Part shown: piece after piece, positions 41,501 through 56,300 of the stretch
Numbering within the stretch: the stretch's first letter is position 1
Layout: every line of letters begins with the position of its first letter
Source: Onchocerca lupi
Taxonomy: Eukaryota > Nematoda > Chromadorea > Rhabditida > Onchocercidae
Direction of reading: 5' to 3'
DNA length: 64,000 nt
NCBI GenBank assembly: GCA_028564675.1
Contig: JAOVVO010000238.1
Location: forward strand, 1 to 64,000
Position numbers and translations under genes: made by a program
The notes under the pieces: model-generated
What the model saw: the letters and a program-made list of their open reading frames with translations, nothing else
Database searches by the model: none
What the model was told of the DNA's origin: nothing

Positions 41501-44500
41501 ACCGAACATTGCTTCTTTTTTCGATAATTCACTTCGTTTTTGTATTTTATAAGTGGTGTGAATCGCATCAGCAGCATTTTCAGGTACGCCACCTGTTGGA
41601 AAAACACGATGCTGTAACGCTGCTTGGGCCAAAGAATATCTTTTATTCTCTCGTTTATCCAAATAATAATGATCTCTCTCATCGATAACACCCCACTTTT
41701 CAGCCTCATCAAATGACATTTCACGTGCAGTCAAAGTATCGAAGACACGCAGATCCTCACGGTCGATTTTACCAGTAGCAAGAGCCGCATCAAGGGTAAG
41801 CCGCTCTCCAGTAACATGATCAACCAGTTCTCCTCTACTTGAATCAAATGCCCACGATTGCTCCGTTTCTTCCACAGTTGCAGTCCCAATTGGACGAAAA
41901 CTTATGACTGCGTCAGAACTTGGTGAAAATTGCATAACTTTCTTTTTCGAACTTCCGACACCAGCTGGTGCCTCAGCCTCCACAAGCACTACCTTATTGT
42001 TAATCAACGTCTGGAGATTGACCATTTGGCCTTTCCATTTCATGAAACCATTTTTATCTATTGTTTTCTTATTCATTGCTTCGACAATAGGAATATGACT
42101 GCCTGTGGATGGATCTAGGAGAGTAATACTTCTACTGTCGAGAATACCCAATTGAAATGCTTCTTGCAAAGTTAGCGAACGAGCTAAATTTGGTAGAGAA
42201 ACAGTTCCCGTGTTAAGGTTTACGTAACCTTTGCGTTCTGCGTCAAGAACATGATAACCATCAGCAGGTACTTCAAACGAATCTTTACTGCCCGTAACTG
42301 CGCGATAAACGGATACACCGCCTGGGCCTCCCAGTGCTGTAGTTTCTGTTTTTCTCACTTTCTTCACAGTTGTTACAGTTTCCTCAATATTTTTATCTGG
42401 GTAAAACTTCGGCGCTAACTGTTGAGCTGTTTCAGTAACAGATTCAGTTACTTTCTCTTCTATAGTAGGACCAGTTCCTGCACTTTTGGACGGAACTATC
42501 CATTCATCGGATGGATGGATTAATCCCTGACTTAATGCTTCTTCGAAGCTCATTTCGGTATCACCTTGCCGGAAGCGATGAGTGCGCGAATCAATTAAAC
42601 CTTGTTTCATGGCTTCTGCCAATGTTACCTTTACTTCGTCGGTAGTTGTATCTTGTGAATGTCCTGGCCGCCTAATTCGTTTCTTATGATCAATTTTTTT
42701 GACTGGTGTTACTAGAGAAGGATGAATATTTAGCATCGACGACAACTGCAGAGCTCCTTTAAGAGTCAACAATCCTTCATCATATGCTTGCTTCGGGGAT
42801 AGTTCCCTATCTGTTCGCTTGTCAACATAAATACCTTTTTGAGGATCAATGAATCCCTTTGCTACAGCACGAATCACCGTCATATTCTCCTTCGAACCAT
42901 TTTTGATACCCAATAATGTAGTTAGGAATTCGAAAAGCATAGGATCCAACAAATCTTTATCCGCACAATCGGATATAAGAAAACTCTGATTTGTAGCAAG
43001 ATCTACGATTCTTTCAGCTTGCAATATAATTATGCCACAATTTACAGCCTCATTAAAAGTTAAGTTTTCTCCAGTCTTCGTATTCTTGATACCCTTCACA
43101 TTAAAAATAGAATGCCGTACACGTTTGATCAGTAATCCATCGCTTACTGCTTCACTTATAGAAAAAATTTTTTGCTGTTTTTGGAGCATAATCCTACCAT
43201 CAGGTTCCAACAGTCCTCGTTCTAAAGCTTCTGCAATCGAAATCACATCTTTTTCATCAGGATCCACGATATGACGTACATCTGGATCCAATAAACCAGC
43301 AGCAATTGCTTCTAACAATGTGAAACGATTCTTGGTGCCTCCATCTATGAACTTATTTGTTGAATCGATCAAGTCTTTTTGATTGATTTCTGTAAGTGTC
43401 AGCGGTTTTTGTATCAGATCTTTTGAAAAAGCTTCTTGAAGCGTAAGATTTTGACTTTTCAGTAGATCATTAAAATTGCCTTGACGTGTATTTACTACGT
43501 TACGTAAAATCGCTTCACTTAAAGTGATACGTCGATTTTCATCCGTCTTCACAATTTCCGGAACATGCAAATTTAGAAGTGCAAACTGTTTTGAAACAGC
43601 TTCGCGTAGAGTAATTTTTTCGCCACTATGTTTGTCCACAAATTCACCGCTGTATCCATCAATTAGGCCCGTTTCAAGACACTCAGATAAGGTGACAGCA
43701 ATCATAGTATGCGGACGGCATCCACCAATCTGAATGTATCCGTTATAAAGGGCATCTTTCAGTGGCATCGTCTCTCTCGTGTATTTTCCGGTAAAGTGAC
43801 CCGTCTCTCTATTTACAACACCTTGTTCAATAGCATTTTCTAGCGACATAGGTGGTAGCTTCAATACGCCCATTTTAACCAATCGATGTTGTGTGTCAAG
43901 CGTTATGATACCTCGTGAAATACAATCGTACATTGGCAAGATTTCACCTGTTTCAATATCTCGCAATTGACGAATATCCGGATCATACAAACCGATCTGG
44001 ATAGCCTCTAACAGGGACAAACTTTCACCAGTTTCTGGATGACGCACGCCATAATGAGTGTTAAGCACTTCATGAAAACCACCATCAATGTATCCTAATT
44101 CCGCAGCTTTCTCCAGACTAATTCTAGCACCCGAAACGATATCATAGAATTCTCCTCCACCAGAGTGTAAATCTAGCAATCCTTGACGTATAGCTTCAAC
44201 AAAAGTCAAAATTTCGCCAGTTTGTTTGTGCAAAATGCCTTCCATTTCGTAAAATTGCGTTTTAGTAATTGTTTCTTCTTGATACATCTGCATTTCATCT
44301 TCATGTTCCGCTATTGTTGCTCTTTCTGGAACATCCTGAATCTCTTCAAATTCTTCCAGCTCACCACCCTCGGATACAATTGCCTGTTGCATGCCATGAC
44401 TCAGGCTAGGCATCTGAAATAAATTATCGGTTAACCTTCTAAGTCAGTGTTGTTTCTTACCAGCAAAATTTAACGAAAGAATCAGTGTTGTAACTGTGCG

Positions 44501-47500
44501 GTTCGGAAGTAACTGAAAGCACTTCGTAAAACCCAACCGAAAATCATTCCGCTGCGCAAAGAGTTGAAGCCGCGTTCAGTCTCGCACTTATGGGCCAAAG
44601 GATATTTTGATTTATATACAATTCCAAGTTACACAAAGAGATTAATGATTTCATGGCTACAAATAAATGAGGGCCTACTTTTGGTTTTTGCTTTTTCTCA
44701 CGTAAACGCCGCTCATCTTCGTCGCGTCGACGACGCTCTTCTTCCGCTCGTCGGCGTTCATCATCCAACCGCCTCCTTTCACGTTCTCTTCTCGCTTCAT
44801 CTTCAAGCTGTCGACGAAGTTCATCTTCTCGACGACGACGTTCTTGCTCTTCTTCCTCACGACGTCTTCGATCTCTGTCCTCTTTTCTCTTTCTTTCCCG
44901 TTCTGCATCCTCTTCCTCACGTCTTCGACGTTCACGTTCCCGCTCTGCATCCTCTTCCGCTTGCTTTCTTCTGCGATATTCCTCTTCCTCACGTCTTCGA
45001 CGTTCACGTTCCCGCTCTGCATCTTCCATTTCTCGCCTTCGTGCATCCTCGTCTGCTTTTCGTCTCGCCTCATCTTCTGCAGCTCTACGTCTAGCATCCT
45101 CCATCCTTCGTCTTGCTTCATCTTCCGCTCTTCGACGTGCATCCTCCGCCGCCTCACGTTCACGGCGTAAGCGATCAGCTTCTTCTGCTGCTCGACGTGC
45201 ATCCTCAGCATCTTTACGTTGCTTCCGGAGGCGATCAGCATCTTCCAGTGCTTTTAGTCGTGCTGCTTCGAACTGGCGACGTTTTTCTTCCTCTTCAGCT
45301 CGTCTTCGTTCATCTTCCTCCTAGAATAAATGCGTGGCAGCAGGAAGACAGATGAACAAGAAATATCGCTGGACAAAGTAGAGACTATATGACAAGTAAT
45401 GTTTGTCTTTTAGCTGCAGACACCTCAGTGCATGCCTGCAAGTAAATGAGAGAGAGAGAGAGATGGGACGACAACAACAAGATGACGAACATCTGGAACC
45501 CAAAACCAACCGATCTAAAACAGAGTATCCTGATGTGAAGAAAGAAAGCAAAAGAAGCAAGAAATGGGAGCAAAAATGCGCACACAATTATCAGGTGATG
45601 GCTGCAACGACGCGTGAAAAAAAGAAAAAAAAGACATGTTTGTGAAGTGCAGTCTGAAAAACCCAATGGAAATTACTGTATAAATAATCATAGAAATTCC
45701 CTGATTTCTTCTTTTAAAATCCATAAAGTTCCAGGTTATTTCGATACATCTTCCACTGCATCTATATAACTGATGGATATCTAAAATGTTGCTAAAGCAT
45801 GCAAAGAGAAAAGCCAATTTGATGTTAGTACATAAATTTCTAATCGAATCCAAAACTGCGCTCTCTTCATTTTGGAAAAGCTCATAAAGTGCTTAATGAT
45901 ACGACGATTTCTCTTTAATTTTGGCTTAGAAATGATAATAATAGAAAAAATGGACTTGAAGACATTTAATCAGAAAGTTACATTATAAGAGCGTAATAAG
46001 CATCTTTGAGTAAAAATAACGCTAGGATTTTTAACCTGGAAATGGCTTTTTGAGAAATTTTTGAAATTTTAACGGTGAATTTGTTAAAATATTACCAATA
46101 CTTCAGTAATATCTGACTTTTATACTCTGATTAAAATGACATGAGAAACAAGATTCTAATTTTAAACTATAAATGAATTATATAATCCATTTTCTGTAGA
46201 TCCAGAAACAATTGTACCAATCCTGAATTTTGGGTCAATTAATGCCTTTGTCATGGCTATTCTGCTGCTGCTGCTGTTAATAAGGGAAGTTAGCTAAAAA
46301 ATAGCAATAAATGGTCAATGAAGCCAAGAAAAATAGGACAAACGGAAATAAGAAAGAATGCTGGAAGCCACTAAAATTATAAGTGTTAAAAAATGGAAAT
46401 CAATGCTAAAATATATAAGCATGTGTCGACGCATAGCTGGCTACAACTTTGTTGAAATCGGTTGGTTTCGAAATTTCAAATTTTTGAAATGTCATTTAAT
46501 TTTCAGAATTATATCATGCCAGTAGCATCATTAAATGATGCTATGACTCACTTCACTGCATTAACACATACAGTATTCGACCGGATGCGCAGTCATCTCA
46601 TTGGCGTTATGCAATCCTGAGATTCATAAAAATAACAATCTATTGTTTTTGATTTTCAGAAGTTTCAGTTTAATGTGCAGTGATGAGCTAATGACAGATT
46701 GGAGGTTGGTTGCATCGTTTAAAAAAAAAAAAAAAAAAAACGGAATGGTATTCCGGAAAGAAAGTACGAGGACTTCCTAAATTTTTCGGAGATGGCACTA
46801 TCCGTAGATTCATCGCAGTATGTCTTTTTATGTAATAAAGCTTTACCCGATGGTAGCGAACAAACCTTCCAAAAACTCATACTGCCATCAAACTGTTTTA
46901 TTTAATATAAATTCTACTGGCTTATTAAAAAGATTCCAATTTCTTTTACATATATCGCTTGCAGTATAGAACTCGAAAAGGTAAAAAATTATTAACCTGC
47001 TTTTTTCGCTTCCAATTCTGGATCAGTATTTGCATTATATTGCGACGTTCAAGTATTAATGAACTCAGTTGAGCGAATCGTCGATTTAGATGTTCTAATT
47101 CTTCCATTACTTGTTGGGCTCCATTCTTTGGTTGTGGTATTGAACGTCGGAAGCTATTTCGGATGTCTGGACCATGAATGTTGATGATATTTTCCATGTA
47201 CTGCATCAAACGATTATCATAACCCTGAAAATAATCGAACTTCCATCATAAAATCCATATAAATTTTCAACTAAAAGATCTACCAGTTTTTCTCTTGCAA
47301 ATTATGTGCAGAAACCTCCACTGATCTCGGCAAAGCAATAAAATACTGAAATAGTCTCACTTGAGCACTCAAATACAATTAAAGGTACCTTTGCTTCACG
47401 AATGAATTTTCCACCTTCACGGTTCACATTTTCTACTGCCTCTGTACGTTCCTGTAACTGAGAATATTCGGCAATAAGTTGGTCTAATTGTTGTTGATAA

Positions 47501-49807
47501 TGTTCTGGACGAAGTTCTTCAGGTTTACGCAAACTATAAAATTTCATTTTTTCTTTCCTTGTTTGAAATAAAAAGTAAAAGTATTTGGATAAATTAATGA
47601 AAAAGAATCTGAATAGCATTTGCAGGTGTTATTCCGAACGTGATCTTCTCCCTCCCAAATTTCACAGATCTTCAGATTAATCTATGAAATAATGGGAAAA
47701 AATTTGAAAGAAGTAAAAAAAATTACGAATATCAATTACTTCTCAATTTATAACATCAATTCTTTTCCATGATAAGCTCATATTAACCGAAAATATTTAA
47801 TTATAAGATTGCGATCTATCAGGACAATAATAAGAATTTCTGAAAAAATTTTTAAGACCAGAATGCACCTATTAATGGTAGCTTCGACATTATCAAGCCA
47901 TTTGATTTCATTTTCATATTCGGTACGGTAAACTATTTGAGTTTGCAGAACATGTTCAGTAGTTTTCAAGCGATCGACCACTTGCGAACAAACATTTTCC
48001 CAGCGAACGGTTGTTGTTTGCACTTCATCTTCTAATCGATCAACATCTGGATGACTGCAAATAAATGGTCTTTTTATTCTGCTACATTAAAATTTGCGAT
48101 TTTTTATTGAAGTTTGCTGGCATTCAACACAATTCTGTTCGTTATCGATGGCATACTGCATATTATCAAAATCAACTCTCTCTTCTCACTAGATTCTCAA
48201 TTCACAAATAATTTATTAAAATTTACTTTGGTGATTGCCGAGTTCTTGAAATATGTTGACGTAGAAGAGCAATGTTACGATTGAGAGCATCAACAATAGT
48301 CTGTTGTTGTTGCAATACCATATTCAATTCAAGCAACTGTGAATGAATACCTCGTAGCTTATCCAAAGAGGCTGGCATATCATCAAATGAATTGAGCATA
48401 ATTTCATGCCGTCGTACAATATCCGTTACCTATAAAAACTCTCTATGTCAAAAATCCATAAACATACTTTAGTAAATAATAACTCGACTTACACTTCAAA
48501 AGAAACTTTCCCAATTACATTTAGTGATCTGCAATTACACAAGCAAATAAATTACAATGGTAATTATTTTCATAAAGTTTGTATTGAAAGGCCAAAAATA
48601 TATACTTATACATATATCATTGTCTCAATAAGACTAGAAGCTATAGCTCGATAAGCAATGCTAATACAATTAGGAAGTTCAACAAAATGAACTAAACTAT
48701 AAGCATAAAAAACGTTAGATTTATCAAATTTTCTTATATTATACCTTTAAATGATGTTAGTATTCAATCAACTTTTAACCTTTGCAAATAAAAGAAAGGA
48801 TTACAACATGGTTCAGATCATTTCACTGAGTTTTAATAAAAGACTTTGTATTCCAGTAAGGATGATCTCCATCCATACCTATTTCATTTTTTATTCTGAC
48901 TCGAAAAGACCACAACAAGAAATGTCAGTAATTAATAAAGATATGAACAAGATTTATTCAAGAATTACCTCAACCAGTCCATTCAGCACAGCTTCTAAAG
49001 ACTTTAATCGTTCAACATACATCCTCGACAGTTCCCACAAATCCTCCCAACGACCACTTAAGTGATCAAAATTAGCTCGCTGTGATGGTGTTGGTTCAGG
49101 AATTTGCCGAAACAGCTCATTCACAGTTGATACATCAACATCTAATGCTTGCAATCCATCTTCGAAATCTTTATGTCCAATGGTAAGCCGTTCAAGCTCC
49201 TCTCGTGATCTTGGAATATTCTAAAGCGAATTTTTAAAAATGGAGTAACGAAAAAGTTGTTCAGTTCCAATCTTTTTGAGTAATGCATGAAATTATTACT
49301 GAACATTTTATTCGTTTACTCAAAACAGTACCTGCATAACCCGATCGTTCAGATTCCGATATGCTTCATCGAGTTTAGCAAGCAACTCTGTAATTTTTGC
49401 ATCAAATTGAGCTCCAACTTCGGGTTCTGAAATATGCTAATTAAGCAGTGATATTTACCAGATAAATGAAATGGCATGCTATTTTGATCATCAAATTATT
49501 AAGAGTATCATGGACCTATACAATTTCTAATTTGATACCCTTGGGACGATTCATTTGATTTAGAAGATCGTAGAAATGTTCATTGGTTAATTTCAATTCT
49601 TCTCTAAGTCGCATCGCCAATGGATCATTCGGTTCCAGCTCGGAAAGCAGTTTATGAGCATCATCATTCAGGGCTTTGATGATCGCATCCCTTTCTTCTG
49701 GACTCATTGCAGCAAAAGTATTCAGATTCCAATTACTAAAAGTTAGGGATTTTTGATCACAAGGCAGATACACAGAATTAAATTCTAATCCCATAAAACA
49801 AGCAGTT

Positions 49808-49838
<31 letters not shown>

Positions 49839-50313
49839 ACAAAAATATTTACCAAGCATCTTTGCTATTTATAACTAAGTTTTTCACAATTTAATTACTT
49901 GAGTTTCATGAATTATATGAAATATATATTTACCGTATCTGAGCCATTGTATTCAGAACCATATTGTATCGTACCATTCGATGTTTTTGTGCCCAAAGTC
50001 GGCGTAATTTTTCTAAACTTGCGTGTAATCGATTAAGGTATGCGGTAATGCGAGAATCTGGCGGCAAAATACGGAACACTACAGATGGGGCAAAAATTTC
50101 CGCACCACCTGGCCCACGAATCTTCCAACGTATCAGATCCGAATTATCAACCAAAATACATTCGTCGCCTAAATACAAAATTGATCAGAAAAAAAATCTT
50201 CGTAAAAATTCTAACTAAAAATGATCACTATGGAATTGAATTTCCAAATATTTAACTAATGTATTCGAAATCGATAATAATCAAAAGTTATACAATACAA
50301 AATATGATGATAC

Positions 50314-50360
<47 letters not shown>

Positions 50361-53300
50361 CGAACGCATTGTCCATCACAAAAACTATCAGATGATTGAA
50401 TCCACGAAAATGAAATATTCCATCACGGAAGAATATTTAAATAAAAGTCTCACCTTCTCTTATTGTAATATCTTTATCGGTATAATCAGCTATAGCAATA
50501 ACCGAAATTGGTCTTTGAATCTGTTCACCACGTTGCCATAGGGGTGAAATTTGGGAACTTCGTTCGGTAAGTGTCATCAGGATACTATGATATTTTTTGA
50601 TTAATTCACTGATTTCATCCAATTCACGCAACATTTGTTCACCTTCTTCCAGTGAAAATTCACTTTTATTATATTTTCTCGCCAACATTTCAGACTGTTT
50701 AATCATCCATTCTTCCGCAGCATTCGCATCTTCCATGAACTGCAAAAAAAAGCATAAGATTTTGCACTCTGAAGTTTCGAGACTTTTAAAGACTCAAGTT
50801 TCAAGATTTTGTGCTTAAGGACAAGTCTTCCACTGAATGTTTTTTTCAATACTCTAAAACACATATCATAATACTGAGATGTAAATGAAATTCAGCATTA
50901 AAATCACGGCATATCTTCATCAAACAATAAACAATATACCGACGCTAGTTTTCATACCCAAGTAGCAAAGAAATTAAAATTCATAAAATCATATGTTTTT
51001 ATTACATATTGCATTCGTTTTCAAGCTTTTGAAATAATTCAAAGAAAATTTCGTAATTATAAAACACTTTACCACGTTTAGTAACTCTGCTAAAATCTCT
51101 TTAGCTGCTGTAGTAACAGCTGAGGAAATAAATAGAATGTTTAGAATTCAGCAAATTATGTACTTTCCATATAGACTTTGTACATAACTCTTTCAGTGCA
51201 ATTGTAGATTTGCACGAAAAACTGTGTATTGCTCTTTTGCCTTAGCCATTAATTGATATCGAATTAATAATCACTAATAGAATCATCTGGCCTGCAGAAA
51301 ATCCCATACAACACATCCTCTCACGGTAGGGCGTTATATTACTTTTAAAGGGAAAATCTACGTCAGCAACCAACCATTAGTCGCATTTACTCATTCATTT
51401 GCCAATAAGAAAAAGATGTGCAGTTTAAAAGGAATTACTCGTAACAACATAAAAAATAATGGTTGAAAGTAGGACAATTTCCGTTCTCCATTTGCTATTT
51501 AAATTTTAATTCAAATTTTTCTATGAAACAACGAAAAACGTAATGGGAATAGAATAGAGCATGCATCAACAATCTACAGTGGCATTTTCATTTTCATGAG
51601 CTATTTTTTTCGGGATTAAATAATGCCGTTAGCGAATTAATCAGCACTTCTAATTAAATATAAGCGATAGGAAAAAACTTGAAGACTGTTTATGTGTGTA
51701 AGTTTCACACATCAATCTGTTAAGTCTGTGGAATCATACCGAATTTAGATTAAGCGCATCACGCAGATGTTGTTCAAGACATTTCGATAGTGCTAACAAC
51801 CAATCCCACTTCCGCTGCATTGCATTCAGATAAAATTCAATTACATGAATAGCTGGATGGCCTTGATTTAAGAGGGCTGCGCCTTTGTTGTGGACGTCGT
51901 TGAAACGTGGCTCTCGAAGTTCAATTTCATGAAGAAGCTAAAAAAAAATCAGCGTTTCTAATTAAAATTTGACATAACAATTTATAAATTCTAAAAATAT
52001 TAAGATTTTTAATCTATTTTGAAATCGTAAATTTCTTTTTGACATCAACCATTTATTTCAACTTCTGTGATAAGTTTTTAAAACATCCAGCTATCCAACA
52101 TTATCATTCATGCACAGTAAACAGTCATCCCTCAATCAGTGATACATTCGCAATCCAAACGCATTTTCTATAGGATTTTTATCCCGAAGAAAACCCACAG
52201 AATTGCAATGATTTCTAAGTTCTTAGCACAGTTTGCATGAAGAGAAATGAACAGTGAAAGCTAAGATCCAAAGAAAGTTTACACTGTTCCATCTTGGCCA
52301 CAAAATGAGTTCCGCAAAGAAATTGAAAAGAAAGGAATTTTTGAACAAAACAAAACAAACAAATTTATGTAGGAAACACAAGTTATCGTATGAAAGCCGA
52401 AATACCTGTTTATAATAATTCTGTAGCATAGGTAAATCAAGTTGCTTGATATCGGACCAATTTCTAGAAACTTCAATGTCTTCCCTCTCATTGATCCATA
52501 CAATTTCATGCTGTGCTCCACGGATAAACGCGATCAAAGTATCCAAATCAAGCATACGCCCAGCTGATAAATCTCGCAGCTGTTGATATTCGCTTTCCAA
52601 TATGCTAAGCAATTCGCAGTATTCGTGGGTATCTTCTGCAGATATCTCTGCCTGGAAACAAATAAGTTCTATAAAATCGGACATTAATCATTATTTTTCC
52701 CATTTACTGTCATTTCTTTTTTATTTTTCAAATTTATTTAAACTTTGTTCTAAGAGAAGATGTCAGTTAATATAAACGAACTTATTGTTGGATTTTATTT
52801 TATCTTTTTCATAATTACATGTTTGCTGTCAGCTTAAACATGCTCGGTTTGGTACCAATAATTCAGAACCTTATAACTAGACGATAATCGAACAGCCTTC
52901 ATCAAAAACTAGTTCATGAAATTGTTCCGGAACTTCTATAGATCTACGAAGCAATGAAGGTAATGGAACTGAATAGCTTTGAACTAAACTTAAATTTCTC
53001 TAAACTTTCTTTTTTATAAGTCTTTTTATCAAAATCCTCAAATAAAGTGTTTGCTTTGTTTATCGCAGTATAATTTTGTGCGCAGGAAATTCCCTTGAAG
53101 GTAAATTGATGGGATAAAATAAACGCCGATGACCTTCTCCCAAAGAGAAGGAAACGAGCGATTGTAAGAAGATAGGAGAGGAGGAAAAGAAGAGAGAAAA
53201 GAGAGAAGAGGAAACTTGTGGAAAGTCAATTAATGATTCCTTTTCGGATAGTGTGTAAAATGAAAAGTTTTTCAATAAATGCTGCTCGATGCAAGGTCAT

Positions 53301-56300
53301 TCCAATCTCCATGCATACTCATATGTTACCAAAACAAAAGAAGACCCATTAATTAATTCTTTCACCAACTATCTACGGGTAATGTCTACATAAACGTTGT
53401 ATTATCAATTCTATTATTTACCGTACAATATACATCATGAAATAGTAACTAGTTAAGAAAACTTGAAATTATTATACCTAAACAATAAGAAATTTAAAAA
53501 AAAAAAAATGACTTAAATTAAATATTTATCAGTTATTAGCTTAGGCCAAATATGTGTTATTGGTTCACATAGAAAATTTAATTCACCGATATTTGAGTCT
53601 TAATAGTGATTAAGGTGAATTGAATTTTTTGAGTAATACAAAAACTAAGAGTAGATTTAGAATGCAACAGTTTAACTCTTACTTTTTTTTTATTCGCAAT
53701 ACAAATCATGACACTTTTAAAAATCCGTGCTAAATAAAAAGTTATACTATTTCTAAAATAGAAATAATACTTGAAGCAAGCTCTATAACTTCTGTCATAA
53801 TCGTTATTTAGTTCTATAATTTCCGCTTTCAGTGGATGTTTTATACTTTACAAAAAAAAAAAAATTAACCTGTCTAGCTATACATTCATCAACACTCTGT
53901 CGAAAGTCTTGTATTTCGTGGTTATCAATTTTGTGTTCTTCAAACATGCTCTCAAGCTGTTCCAGATCCTCGACAAAGTCCATCTCTGATAACTTTCCCT
54001 AAGACAGTAATTCTTCAAAATCTTTCTAATGAAGAAAAAAACTTGTTTAGAATATCAAATTCTGTAATTTCCAAAACTTCGAAAATTTTCAATTTAAATA
54101 CTAATTTGCTCTTTTTACTTTGGCACTTCCCGTCTTTTTCTTCATTATTGAGATTGCAACTTTATGCTTGTTATAAAATAACTTACCAGACGTGAACGAA
54201 CCCATTGTATGCAATCTTCTACGCGTACAAACGTTGTACGACGTATCGATTCACGTCGCTGCTCATTCTCTCGCATTAGTTGCTCTGTTCGAATACCAAG
54301 ACGTGTCACAAATTGTGTTCGTAATCTCGAGAGATAAGCCTGACGACGCTGTTCCAATCCATATACCCTATATAAGAATTTTTTTGCATTCTCCATTTTG
54401 ATGAAATCAGAAAAAATATAATTAATTAATAATAATAATAACGACTAACTCTGAAAAATGGACGCAGAAATTATTTTTGACAGTGATAAAAGCATTTTTA
54501 ACAGTTCCTAATTAACATCCTGGATGGCAAATTCTGTTAATAAGTTACCAGTAATTGCATCCCGCCTTTTTTCATCAAAATTTCTAAATGATAACGGAGC
54601 GAAATTATCATCTGTATAAAATCAATGTAGCTGTATGCTGATCATAATCACGATTCTTTTCTCAAAAAAAAAGAACTCTTTCGAACCATACGGTCTTATT
54701 CATCTAATGACTGGTTTACTGTTAATGAGGAAAGACATACTGTTGATAATAATCGTTTGCCTCCGGATGACGCAAACGTTTAAGTTGATCTACATCTTCA
54801 AAAAATCCACCAATCGGTGCTTCTAGAGCTATAAGATCATCAATAATTCCGTCAATGAGGCGCTGCAAGTCTGCTGGTCGTGATGTATCAACTGCAATAT
54901 CATGACATTAAACCATAATATTAAACAATTTATAGTAATAATCATTGAAATGAATAAGAATTTAAGTAAAGAATTGATAGGCTCGAATCCACAAATATTC
55001 AATTTATTGATAAACTAACGGTTATGAACTAACTTCATTTGATTTTAAATAGCAAAAATTTTTTAAATTTTAAGATATGTTTGCGAAATATTTTTTCAAT
55101 TCGAAGAAAATTTGTTTGAAAATTAACTTCGTGATTCGGCATCTTCAATTCTGCTCAAAATATGATCCAATTTCTCATTCGTTATCCCAATACCACGCGC
55201 CAAGCGACTAATAATATCAGTTGTTGAACCCTGAAAATTTTAAGAATGGATAATTTTCCAATAACAGTCAGCTTCAACTTATTCGGAGAGATCAAAGGGA
55301 TTCAAAAGCCTCACTAAGAAAAGCAATTACATGCACTGCTGACTAACTACAGAAAATTTTGTCAAGCACAAAACATAAAATACAGAATTCGTTTAAAAAA
55401 AAGTCTCAAAATAATCACATTTATATCATAAATTTCCAACAAATTTAAATTAAATAGATTAATAGTTTAAGCTTAAATGCCAAACGAACGAATAATATAA
55501 AAATAAACCTTTTAACGTATGACAGTATTATTTTTTGATTTTGGCAGATGACTGTGACGCCAATAAATTAACCTCATCTGTGTGGAAAGGTTAAAAAAAA
55601 AAAAAAAAAGGAGAAAAAAGAAAAAACAATCATCGAATTTTTTTCTCTCCAAAAAGAAAAAAAAAAGGAATAGTAGCATAATTTTTCTAACATGCGACAT
55701 AGCACAAAAAAGCAGAATGTAAATGGAAGAAATTCGCTAAAAACTTCCGTTGTAGTTATCATTTACCTGTGCTACAGCTTACGTAAACGATGATTACAAC
55801 GAAAAAAGGAATGTTAGTTGCGCATTTTTTTCAGAAATAAAGTTGACTAATACTTTTCTTGCAAAGCAATAGCAATCGATTGAAGAATTTAAGAAACACT
55901 TAAAAAAAGAAAAAAACAACGGCAAGAAAAATAACAGTGAAAGAAAAAAAAAAAAAAAGAACTTCTGGTATTATCAAAGCAAATCATTTTCTACGAGAGA
56001 AATATTTTCGCATTTTTTCTGTGCAAAAAAATTACCAACCGGTTTTTTTTTTTTTTTTTTTGTTTTTTTTAGCAAAAATTACACAGCTCATTGCTCCTTA
56101 ATGTCAAAAGATCTCCATAACGACTTAACACTTACATCAACAAAGTGAAAACTGGACTTATCATTTCAAAGTATTTCATTATTTTTTTTGCGAACAGCAG
56201 CTGACAACATAAATGTCTTTTTATGAAGTTAAAACGTCCTATTCATCATTTTCACTTGTGTTTTGATTTGATATTCTTTTACTTTATTAAAAATTCTTGT

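Noticed and set aside
44564..45094. 176-codon open frame on the plus strand across the charged exon
   Set aside because: It is the antisense shadow of the repetitive Arg/Glu codons; the minus-strand reading has proper splice sites and phase.
47600..47680. Possible extra exon (reads FGREKITFGITPANA) between plakin exons
   Set aside because: Exons 47869-48054 and 47389-47557 join in frame directly (AG with G, giving RKEKMKF), and no donor closes the extra piece.
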